From NCBI RefSeq assembly GCF_051106095.1, contig NC_135784.1:152369428-152433427 (forward strand): 64,000 nt of DNA, written 5' to 3'. Of the stretch, positions 57,901 to 64,000 are shown one piece after another; position 1 is the first letter of the stretch; each line of letters starts with the position of its first letter. Both the position numbers and the translations under genes were made by a program. The notes below the pieces were generated by a model. The model worked only from the letters and a program-made list of their open reading frames with translations, made no database searches and had not been told where the DNA came from. Source of the stretch: Pogona vitticeps. Its lineage: Eukaryota; Chordata; Lepidosauria; Squamata; Agamidae.

Positions 57901-60900
57901 TCCAATTATTTTCCTCTATATCTTTGCACTGTTAATTTAAGAAGGCCCTCTTGTCTCTCCTTGCTATTCTTTGGAAGTCTGCATTCCATTTTCTGTAACT
58001 TTCCCTATTTCCCTTGCATTTTTCCCTTCCCTTCTCTGCTATTTGTAAGGCCTTATTGGACAGCACTTTGCTTTCTTGCATTTCTTTTTCTTTGGGATGG
58101 TTTCTGTTGCTGCCTCCTGTACAGTGTTACGGGCCTCCATCCATAGTTCTTCAGGCACTCTGTCCACCAAATCAAGTTCCTTAAATGTGTTCTTCACTTC
58201 CACTATGTATTCATAACGGATTTGATTTAGTTTATACCTGACTAGCCCAGTGGGTTTTCCTACTTTCTTCAGTTTAAGCTTGAGTTTTGCTATAAGAAGC
58301 TGATGATCAGAGCCACAATCAGCTTCAGGTTTTGTTTTTGCGGACTGCATAGAGCTTCTCTATCTTTGGCTGCAGAAAACATAATCAATCTGAATTCAGT
58401 ATTGCCCGTCTGGTGATGTCCACGTGTAGTCGCCTCTTGTGTTGTTGGAAAAGAGTGTTTCTGATGACCAGCTTATTCTCTTGACAAAACTCTATTAGTC
58501 TTTGCCCTGCCTCGTTTTGAACTCCAAGGCCAAATTTCCTGTTGTTCCTTTTATCTTTTGACTCCCTGCTTTAGCATTCCAGTCCCCTATAATGAGAACA
58601 TCTTTCTTTGGTGTTAGTTCTAGAAGGTCTTGTAACTCTTCATAAAATTGGTCAATTTCAACCTCCTCAGCATTGGTGGTTGGTGCATAAACTTGGATTA
58701 TTGTGATGCTGAAAGGTCTGCCTTGGATTCGTATTGAAATCATTTTTGAGATTATATCCCATTACAGCTTTTCTCACTATTTGTTGACTATGAGGGCTAC
58801 TCCATTCCTTTTATGGGCTTCTTGCCCACAATAGTAGATATGATAATCATCTGAATTGAATTCGCCTATTCCCATCCATTTCAGTTCACTGACACCCAGG
58901 ATGTCAATGTTTATTCTTGCCATCTCCTGTTTGACCAAGGTTCATAGATCTTATATTCCAGGTTCCTATGCAGTATTTTCTTTGCAGCATTGGACTTTCC
59001 TTTCACTTCCAGGCACGTCCACAGCTGAGTGTCCTTTCAGCTTTGGCCCAACCACTTCATTAGCTTCTGGAGCTACTTGTACTTGTCCTCCACTCTTCCT
59101 CCGTAACATGTTGGACGCCTTCTGACCTGAGGGGCTCATCTTCCAGCGTCATATGTCTTAGCCTTTTGTTTCTGTCCATTGAGTTTTCTTGGCAAAGACA
59201 CTGGAGTGGCTTGCCAGTTCCTGCTCCAGGTGGATCGCATTTAGTCAGAACTCTCCACTATGACCTGTCTATCTTGGGTGTCCCTGCACGGCATAGCCAT
59301 AGCTTCTCTGAATTAATCAAGCCCCTTTGCTACGACAAGGCAGCAATCCAAGGAGTAAGCATCTCTAACTCGTTAATTTTAATAAGAAGAAAATAAGCAT
59401 ATATTTATCACACACACCCAGAAATCTGTGGGATGTGCCTATCACAATGCCATATTCTTTCTTTGTACAGCCCCTGTTGTAGCATATACTAGCTATTTTA
59501 CAAACAAGAAATAATTTCATGATTTTTTCTTCAGTCCTGTTTGAATACTTAGTAGCAGTAGTAAAATTCAGCATGAATTTTTCTAATTTCCTTGATCTGC
59601 ATACAGTGGGGTCTTGACTTAAGAACGGCTTGAGTTAAGAACATTTTGACTTAAGAACCACTCTCATAGGAAAATATTGTCTTGACTTACATACTTAGAT
59701 TTGAGTTAAGAACTGAAAAAAACCACGTGGGAGGCAGGGAAAGTGCAAAATTTGAACTTTCAGTTAACTGTTGGCCAGTGAAAAGGGTGCCTGTCTGCTT
59801 CCTCACTCCTCCCAGCATTTAGAGAGTGGATTGGGAGACAGTCTTCAGACTGCCTGGACTGTATTTTCCCTGCCTTCCCTGAACCTTTCTTGACCTAAGA
59901 AACAAAGAAACAAAATATCCCCCTCTAGTGGTCGAAGGCAGAATAGCAGCTTCCCATTAGTTTCTATGGACGGAAAAGAGCAGATACGGATCAAATGGTT
60001 TTCAATGCATTCCTATGGGAAATGCAGATTTGACCTGAGAACTTTTTGACTTGAGAACCGCCTTCCAATACAGATTAAGTTCTCAAGTCAAGATCCCACT
60101 GTAATCTGACACATTCAATTTACATTACATTATTTCATTACTCCATCACTAAGGAAAGCTATTCTAGGATTCGGTATCTTATACAACCTCTTCACAATTT
60201 TTTTATTGCTGCCTAATTTTGAGTGCCCATCTGGCTGCAATGCAATCCAGACACCATACAAATCTATCCCCTACTTAATGTATAAATATTGATTGAAGTG
60301 TTCTCATAAATCAATGTCTTCACTGCATTTTCTAAATCTTAATCATTAACTACCAAAACACAGAGCAGAAATTTTTCCTGCAAAGTAAAAAAGAAGCCCT
60401 TCCAATAGTCATTAAAAAGCTAAATTTAGATAAATTAACCATTTGGCAGACAAGAAATAAGACTGATGTTTGAAGTAGGTCAGTTACCATATTTGAGAAA
60501 AGTGCTCAGAATTAGGTTTAACATTAACACGAAGGCAGAATCATTGACAGTCAGATTAGCACTGCTACATGAGATGAAGATCTTTTCTTGCAAGACAGAA
60601 ATATAGGTATCGCTTTAGAGGAGTGATTCCCAAACTTGGGAAACTTAGATGTTCTTGGACTGTAATTCCCAGAAGCCTTAACCCAGCTGTGCTGGGCTTC
60701 TGGGAGTTGCAGTCCAAGAACACCTAAGTTTCCTAAGGCTGGGAACCACTGCTTTGCATTCTCTATGAAGAGGATTTTTTTGAATAAGCGACTCTGTTTT
60801 ATATTTGTCGTAGGACATCAGTCCTGGCTTCTTGAAGCCCAAGGAAACTCTTGGCAACACGTGTCCCACAATTCTTTAAAGCTTAGAATAAAGAAAAACT

Positions 60901-63535
60901 GCATATTAGATGCAATAAAGATGTATCAACATACACAAAAATAGTGCACTGAGCTATGAGTGATATCTTAAAATTATGGATTCTTACAAAAGCAAGTTTA
61001 AATTCTGAATCCTCGCCTTTCAGATCATATGCAAAGCTTCTAAGTTTTTGAAAAATGTTGCTTGGCCACAGTGAAAGTCAAATTAATCATCCGCTTTCTT
61101 TGCAAATCAACCCACCGAAGAAGCACTCTAGACCAAAGTAAAATCTGATTTGTCTACCTTTTGTTCCCACCAGTCGAAGTCTGAGGCCTGTTTAGAAAGG
61201 CTAGTGCTGATCTCTGTTCTTCACTCAGCTGAATACTGCCTGATGAATCACACATGAGCACTTCCCTCATCAGCTGGATCTGCCGCTCCTACAAGTTAGA
61301 AAATATGAAAAGTAGTCTCATTTTACATAATAGAGAACTCATAATACATATAGCCTTCTGATGAACACTGCTGCACCATCAGCATATTGATGTCTATAAA
61401 GAGATGCACACCTGTCTCTCAAATGATCACATTCAGTTCGTTCAAAGGAGCAGCAGAGATCACATTTTTACCCAGTCTAAAAGGATAAGGTACTCCAAAT
61501 CAATTTTGTTGAGCTGTAAAGCAATTTGCTGGTATTTTACCAATTCTATTTGCAAGCCGCAATAGTTTCCACCACATTAGATTGATGAGAAAAAGAAAAC
61601 GGAGTTCCCATCTGCCAAGGGACACAATAAAGTACTCTCTTCACTGTCCAAACAGGATTGATTTAATGGATGGATATGGGGCACCACTTAATTTGCTTGT
61701 TAACTGCTAAATTTATTTTCTACTTCAAGAAAAAGAGACAGAAAACACCAGCAAAGAGAAACTCCCGAAACTTGACTTCACTCTCATTATTGCCCAGATT
61801 TCAACCAAACCCCTTTTTGAAAAGAAATAGACAAATTGGACAAATTGAGAGTGCATCTCAAGGGAGTGTACTGCACATATGAAAATCTCCATAATTAGAA
61901 CCTGAGCCCTGACTAAGTTAGCAAGAGGCAACTGAGCTACAACAGGCTGTTAAGTCCTTCTTTGGATGGTGAAGAAACTATCAGTTCTATAGAGTATTCA
62001 TGTTCTTGCCTTAAATTCACAATATCAGGATGCTAAAGGGCAACCCATCCAAAAACCAAATCCAGAAGTAATATTAGAATGCCTCGCATAGGCTTGTGCT
62101 AAGCAATCTTTACTGCTCAAGGATTCTTACATCTGCGTCAGTAGAAGCGAAGAAAATGGTTTCACAAGTTTCAGCAAAACTGGATCCAGACCCACAAAGA
62201 ATGAAGCTAATAAGTTTCTAGAGGAAGGAGCTCTTCCCTAAGATCCAGCTTGCTTGTATTTGCTTGTTTCAAACCTGAAATCTAGCTGTGCTCTTCTTCT
62301 TCTTCTTTCCCCATTCTCTTTTAGCCTAAAATAAAAAGAGCACTCACCATTCAGAAGCATTTAGAAATGCTCAAGCTGGGAGGATGCTTCCTTCCTGCTT
62401 TGCATTTCTTGTCCAGAAAGTGAGTCCCATAGGCAGATCCAGCCACTATATACTGGAGGCAAGGGGCCTGATTCTTTGTCCTAACACAACTTTCCCACTT
62501 CTGATATGTCCTCCCAAAAAGCAGCAAGGTGAGAAGGACAGGGCTGGAACTATTGCTTGGTTCCCTCCTCCCAATCTTTGAAGACTGAAAGTACACGAAT
62601 CTCATACACTCAGCAGAGTTAATAGGCAAGTAGCTTCCCCCTCCTTCCTTTCTAAGGCTTAAATGGCAGCTGTACAGGTGCACACTTGGCTAAAAGGGTT
62701 GGTTCCCAGAAGCAGAATTTAGGCAAAGGGACACAGGGTTGTGAAGAAGAACGACGGATGGAGGAGCACAGAAGAAAGGGAAACAGAGGGGAGACAAAGG
62801 GCGAAGCAATTGGAGTGCAAGTGATCAAATTGGAGTGCAAGTGATGCAACTTTAAATAATTACTTGTATGTCTGCTCTAACATCTGTTTGTCTTTGCAGG
62901 ACAGTCTCAAATTGCCCAGATCAAAGTCCATTGCCCAGGACCTATGGAATGGATGGGAGCCTCAGCAACATGTTGAGCAAATGTTTTTGCACCTGCAAGT
63001 GGATTCTCCATTTTGTCTTGAAATTAGACCCATGCCCTGCTTGCATGCTGGCCACTGGATAACCACATGGGATCTGGGGGAGGGGAGTAGTAGTGAATGT
63101 GGTGTCATTTGCCAATAGATCGGTAGTGCAGAAGTAATAAACAAAAAAGTGCTTACAAATTGCGATCGCCTTATTAACCAAGAAAATGGTATATTCACAG
63201 CAGCAATATGCTATGGCTGAGTGCTAGGAAAACTGCAATATCCAGGAAGCAGAGGGTGGCATCAGTAGAAGGAGGTTAAAGGAGCTCCTGTTTTCGGTCT
63301 GTTAGGACATGCTGAAGCAATTTTATACACACCAACTTTTCGCAGGCCGCTTCAGCACGCTGTCTTCGCTTGATCTCTACATCGACTTGGTTTCTAGCAT
63401 GTTTCAGCTTCACATCCAGGGCACTGCACTCAGTTTCTCTTTTCATTAGGAGCTCTTTGCACCTGGCCACCTCATGATCCATGCTTTGCCACTTTTTCCT
63501 GAATTCTTCAAAGTTCTTTGCCAGCTGAATAAATT
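42883..63535 (-). CDS. RACGAP1: RACGAP1 (MgcRacGAP/Cyk4), coding exons 2-16
   Basis: Fifteen exons join in phase to give about 600 residues, corresponding to human residue 29 to the C-terminus (human protein 632 aa). The first coding exon lies beyond the window edge. Domains in order: coiled coil ([13 protein letters not shown]... [20 protein letters not shown]) that binds the kinesin KIF23 to form centralspindlin; a basic linker; a C1 zinc finger with the H-x12-C-x2-C-x12-C-x2-C-x4-H-x2-C-x7-C pattern; and a RhoGAP domain with the arginine finger in GLYRISG. The protein organises the spindle midzone and recruits ECT2 for cytokinesis. Every exon is open with GT-AG borders. The introns carry many MITEs, a SINE and LINE fragments. 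Exon 8 has a weak-looking acceptor. Confidence 0.96.
43832..43940 (-). CDS. RACGAP1: RACGAP1 coding exon 15
   Basis: It encodes [17 protein letters not shown] then [20 protein letters not shown]. It is the serine-rich tail upstream of the last exon. Acceptor TTGCAAAG, donor GTAAGT; phases fit both neighbours. Confidence 0.92.
44598..45015. mobile_element. Tigger/mariner-type MITE (CAGTGGTGCC ends), RACGAP1 intron 14
   Basis: Inverted ends CAGTGGTGCCCGCATAACGA and TCGCTATGCGGGGCACCACTG sit on TA dinucleotides (44596-44597 and 45016-45017). The 418-bp interior is CpG-rich, with an inner palindrome CGGTAAGCGTTTCGCTTACC (44709-44728) and several AAAATGGC blocks. No transposase is present. Confidence 0.88.
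45045..45397. mobile_element. Long-inverted-repeat hAT-like MITE, RACGAP1 intron 14
   Basis: Ends TAGAGATGGGGGCATTCGTA and the inverse of TACACAAATACCCCCATCTTTA open long inverted arms that include GAGGGTCCAGCCCCATGGGG and continue almost to the centre. ATCTCAAC (45037-45044) and ATCGCAAC (45398-45405) are an 8-bp duplication with one change, which suggests hAT mobilisation. It lies about 30 bp from the Tigger-like MITE. Confidence 0.75.
45639..45774 (-). CDS. RACGAP1: RACGAP1 coding exon 14
   Basis: It encodes [20 protein letters not shown] then [18 protein letters not shown] and PCTPDVK, the end of the RhoGAP domain and start of the tail. Acceptor TTCTTTAG, donor GTAATT. Confidence 0.94.
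45881..46013 (-). CDS. RACGAP1: RACGAP1 coding exon 13 (RhoGAP domain)
   Basis: It encodes [20 protein letters not shown] then [20 protein letters not shown]. The [10 protein letters not shown] block is a signature of RhoGAP domains, and the sequence is near-identical to other vertebrate RACGAP1 proteins. Confidence 0.97.
46133..46240. mobile_element. Diverged hAT-type MITE, RACGAP1 intron 12
   Basis: GGTTGGCCACTCCAGATGTT and CATCTGGAGGCCCATAATTG are partial inverted ends of the ATCTGG-type group. It lies next to the better preserved copy at 46248. Confidence 0.5.
46248..46382. mobile_element. hAT-type MITE, about 135 bp, RACGAP1 intron 12
   Basis: Inverted ends CAGTGTTCCCCAACTTTGGG and CCCAAGATTGGGAACTACTG match the family at 13482, with interior CAATTCCCAGAAATCCTAGC. 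The flanking duplication is not preserved. Confidence 0.75.
46455..46560 (-). CDS. RACGAP1: RACGAP1 coding exon 12 (RhoGAP domain)
   Basis: It encodes [20 protein letters not shown] then [15 protein letters not shown]. Acceptor GTTTATAG, donor GTGAGT; phases 1 in and 2 out fit the neighbours. A Tigger-like MITE begins about 50 bases upstream of its acceptor. Confidence 0.96.
46610..47008. mobile_element. Tigger/mariner-type MITE, one end lost, RACGAP1 intron 11
   Basis: It begins CAGTGGTGCCTCGCTTAACG after TA and shares with the 44598 copy the inner palindrome CGGTAAGCGTTTCGCTTACC (46734-46753), CpG-rich AAAATGGC blocks and TTTAATGCGTTC near the far side. The far terminus CACTGTA is absent, so the copy is truncated near 47008. 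Confidence 0.8.
47889..48087 (-). CDS. RACGAP1: RACGAP1 coding exon 11 (RhoGAP catalytic core)
   Basis: It encodes [20 protein letters not shown], then [20 protein letters not shown] and [15 protein letters not shown]. The arginine of GLYRISG is the GAP arginine finger. The serine after it is the position reported in human as an Aurora B target. Acceptor TTCAATAG, donor GTAAGC. Confidence 0.97.
48610..48705 (-). CDS. RACGAP1: RACGAP1 coding exon 10
   Basis: It encodes [20 protein letters not shown] then [12 protein letters not shown], linking the C1 finger to the RhoGAP domain. It is in phase 0 at both ends. Confidence 0.95.
48782..48836. repeat. Short hairpin in RACGAP1 intron 9
   Basis: AACTATCCAGAGAATAGTTG is mirrored by CTATCTCTGGATAGTT, with CTGGAGAGCTCCAG at the centre; arms are about 27 bases with a few mismatches. 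It lies roughly 75 bases upstream of the exon 10 acceptor. Confidence 0.7.
49794..49947. repeat. Inverted-repeat MITE in RACGAP1 intron 9
   Basis: TGGCCAAAATCCTGGTG at the left and CAACAGGATTTTGGCCCA at the right are inverted ends about 150 bp apart, with TGATTCAATGGAACTTATGG inside. A related left end occurs near 29829. The family is not named. Confidence 0.65.
50207..50371 (-). CDS. RACGAP1: RACGAP1 coding exon 9 (C1 zinc finger)
   Basis: It encodes [20 protein letters not shown] then [20 protein letters not shown] and [15 protein letters not shown]. All zinc ligands are present apart from the first histidine, which is supplied by exon 8. Acceptor TTTCCCCAG, donor GTATGC. Confidence 0.97.
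50500..50833 (-). mobile_element. tRNA-headed SINE in RACGAP1 intron 8
   Basis: It is the same family and orientation as the SINE at 9454-9787, with head GGGACGTGGCGGTGTTGCAG and (TTTACC)-type tail on the - strand. The flanks carry an exact 11-bp duplication TTGCTTTTATC (50489-50499 and 50834-50844). It is in the sense orientation of RACGAP1. Confidence 0.9.
51689..51816 (-). CDS. RACGAP1: RACGAP1 coding exon 8
   Basis: It encodes [20 protein letters not shown] then [19 protein letters not shown] and VSKT, matching the vertebrate linker and the first C1 histidine. The in-phase acceptor is CCACTCAAG. An upstream TTCTTAG at about 51841 would bring an in-frame stop, so the CAAG site is preferred. 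Donor GTGAGC. Confidence 0.85.
52512..52629 (-). CDS. RACGAP1: RACGAP1 coding exon 7
   Basis: It encodes [20 protein letters not shown] then [19 protein letters not shown]. This linker matches human [20 protein letters not shown] closely. Acceptor TCATTTTAG, donor GTGTGT. Confidence 0.95.
53590..53988 (+). mobile_element. L2/CR1-type LINE 3' end, RACGAP1 intron 6
   Basis: TTGTGGAATCCCCTCATTTG (GGAACTCCCTC-like) starts a non-coding tail that ends GCCACCTTGGGGCCCTATAC, then ATGAAATGAAATAAA. The order is typical of the 3' end of L2-clade LINEs. It is antisense to RACGAP1 and decayed. Confidence 0.6.
54210..54287 (-). CDS. RACGAP1: RACGAP1 coding exon 6
   Basis: It encodes [20 protein letters not shown] then GATADQ (26 residues), matching human [20 protein letters not shown]. 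Acceptor TTTAACAG, donor GTATGT. Confidence 0.95.
54572..54708. mobile_element. hAT-type MITE, 137 bp, RACGAP1 intron 5
   Basis: Inverted ends CAGTGGTTCCCAACCTTAGT and CCCAAGGTTGGGAACCAGTG, with the family interior (AGATGTTCTTGGGAC, CAGAAATCCTGGCCAGC). It lies about 285 bases upstream of exon 6. Confidence 0.82.
56096..56149 (-). CDS. RACGAP1: RACGAP1 coding exon 5
   Basis: It encodes [18 protein letters not shown] (18 residues), the basic segment after the DESL block. Acceptor CATTTCTAG, donor GTATG. Confidence 0.94.
56464..56533 (-). CDS. RACGAP1: RACGAP1 coding exon 4
   Basis: It encodes (R)[20 protein letters not shown] then ESL, identical to the human segment in its core. This part lies after the coiled coil in the region reported to bind ECT2 when phosphorylated. 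Acceptor TATATTTAG, donor GTAATG. Confidence 0.95.
56750..59350 (-). mobile_element. Bov-B (RTE) LINE, 5' end present, 3' part lost, RACGAP1 intron 3
   Basis: The - strand carries a 5' UTR-like part (on + TTGGCAAAGACACTGGAGTG), an APE endonuclease with [20 protein letters not shown] and [10 protein letters not shown], the connecting region [20 protein letters not shown], and reverse transcriptase to just past YADD. The C-terminal part and 3' UTR seen in the 30421 copy are missing. A LINE/SINE tail fragment is inserted at about 57703-57853. Several frame breaks make it inactive. Confidence 0.9.
57703..57853 (-). mobile_element. L2-like LINE/SINE tail inserted in the Bov-B copy
   Basis: (TTTA)n followed by TTTTTTAGCCGCACCATTACC and GGGCGGCGTACAACATTAAA interrupts Bov-B sequence between GCTTTGCACAAAAT and GTTCCTTTAATATCTCC, which are contiguous in the other Bov-B copies. 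It is therefore younger than the Bov-B insertion. Confidence 0.75.
59604..60101. mobile_element. Tigger/mariner-type MITE (CAGTGGGGTC ends), RACGAP1 intron 3
   Basis: CAGTGGGGTCTTGACTTAAG and CTTGAGAACC... TCAAGTCAAGATCCCACTG are inverted ends on TA dinucleotides (59602-59603 and 60102-60103). The 498-bp copy has no transposase. It is a different family from the CAGTGGTGCC-ended copies. Confidence 0.88.
60621..60751. mobile_element. hAT-type MITE, about 131 bp, RACGAP1 intron 3
   Basis: The ends (GAGTGATTCCCAAACTTGGG and CCTAAGGCTGGGAACCACTG) and the nearly full palindromic interior (TTCTTGGACTGTAATTCCC / GGGAGTTGCAGTCCAAGAA) match the window's hAT MITE family. Flanks CTTTAGAG and CTTTGCAT are only partly alike. 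Confidence 0.75.
61158..61288 (-). CDS. RACGAP1: RACGAP1 coding exon 3
   Basis: It encodes [20 protein letters not shown] then [20 protein letters not shown] and GNK, the end of the coiled coil and start of the linker. Acceptor AACTTGTAG, donor GTAGAC; phase 0 in, 2 out. Confidence 0.96.
61289..63332. other. RACGAP1 intron 2, nothing further recognised
   Basis: No repeat family or coding segment is clear. Open frames here (for example 62351-62683) have no recognised motif and no splice context. Confidence 0.4.
63333..63535 (-). CDS. RACGAP1: RACGAP1 coding exon 2 (coiled coil)
   Basis: It encodes [20 protein letters not shown] then [20 protein letters not shown] and [20 protein letters not shown]. 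This heptad-rich segment is the N-terminal coiled coil that pairs with KIF23. Acceptor CTTTTTAG; the donor GTGTGT is weak. The first coding exon would lie to the right of the window. Confidence 0.96.
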
Positions 63536-64000
63536 CTAAAAAGGATATACATTGTAATCCATTTAAAACAAATTAATCCACTTAGAATAGATAGTTCAAA
63601 GAGGAGGAGGATTAATATTTTCTATGTAAAATATCTTCTTGTTAGAAATTATCATGATACAAAGGTGAAAAATGCATGCTTGTGAGCAAACCTGTTTATT
63701 GAGACAAGAGCAAACAATATGCACCTCAGAGACATTCCTTTGCTTATTTTTGTGTAGCCCTGGATGCCCAATGAGCTGAAGGGGAAAAAAAGTAACTGTC
63801 CATTCTGGAAACCTCCAGGAGGAATAATTCTCTTGTAAAGAAAAAAAGTTTGTCTTGCTTTAGTGAAAAAGAACATTAAGTTTTTTTTATTTAAAAAATC
63901 TGGAGATTAACTTCAGGTAACTTTGATGCCTAACTAATTTATAACACAACAGTCTGAACTCAATAATATGTCTAAAATCTCTGATCATGTGCCTTGCAAT
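63536..64000. other. RACGAP1 intron 1, window edge
   Basis: AT-rich intronic sequence; I searched the - strand for the expected N-terminal coding exon and did not find it. Confidence 0.5.

Overview
This window looks like nuclear DNA of a squamate reptile, most likely a lizard. I infer this from its intron-split vertebrate genes, three Bov-B (RTE) LINE copies, tRNA-headed SINEs of squamate type, CR1/L2 LINE tails, Penelope-like terminal repeats and many small hAT and Tc1/mariner (Tigger-like) MITEs. The species is not determined. No bacterial operons, CRISPR arrays, rRNA or free-standing tRNA genes are visible.

Two host genes can be built exon by exon. (1) On the + strand, 17569-27965, five coding exons with matching splice phases encode a 259-residue membrane protein of the DUF1295 / steroid-5-alpha-reductase-like family. 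It starts in a CpG-rich promoter with an inverted CCAAT box and a GC box. (2) On the - strand, 63535 down to 42883, fifteen coding exons give RACGAP1 (MgcRacGAP/Cyk4) from residue 29 to the stop. The coiled coil, C1 zinc finger and RhoGAP domain are all present; only the first coding exon lies beyond the right edge. The two genes converge.

Layout: 1-17 kb is gene-free as far as I can see, with foldback repeats, MITEs, SINEs and a LINE remnant. 17-28 kb is the DUF1295 gene; intron 2 holds a Bov-B fragment and intron 3 a SINE. 28-42.8 kb is the intergenic space between the two 3' ends. It holds a Bov-B copy, a decayed DIRS-like fossil and one young Ty3/Gypsy element (35813-41575). 42.9-63.5 kb is RACGAP1, whose introns hold Tigger-like and hAT-like MITEs, a SINE, an L2/CR1-type LINE tail and a long Bov-B copy.

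The most notable element is the Gypsy retrotransposon. Its two 789-bp LTRs look identical, it is flanked by a 5-bp duplication, its primer site matches tRNA-Lys1,2, its integrase lies upstream of the reverse transcriptase (the Gmr1-like order), and its capsid region resembles the SCAN domain of vertebrate zinc-finger proteins.
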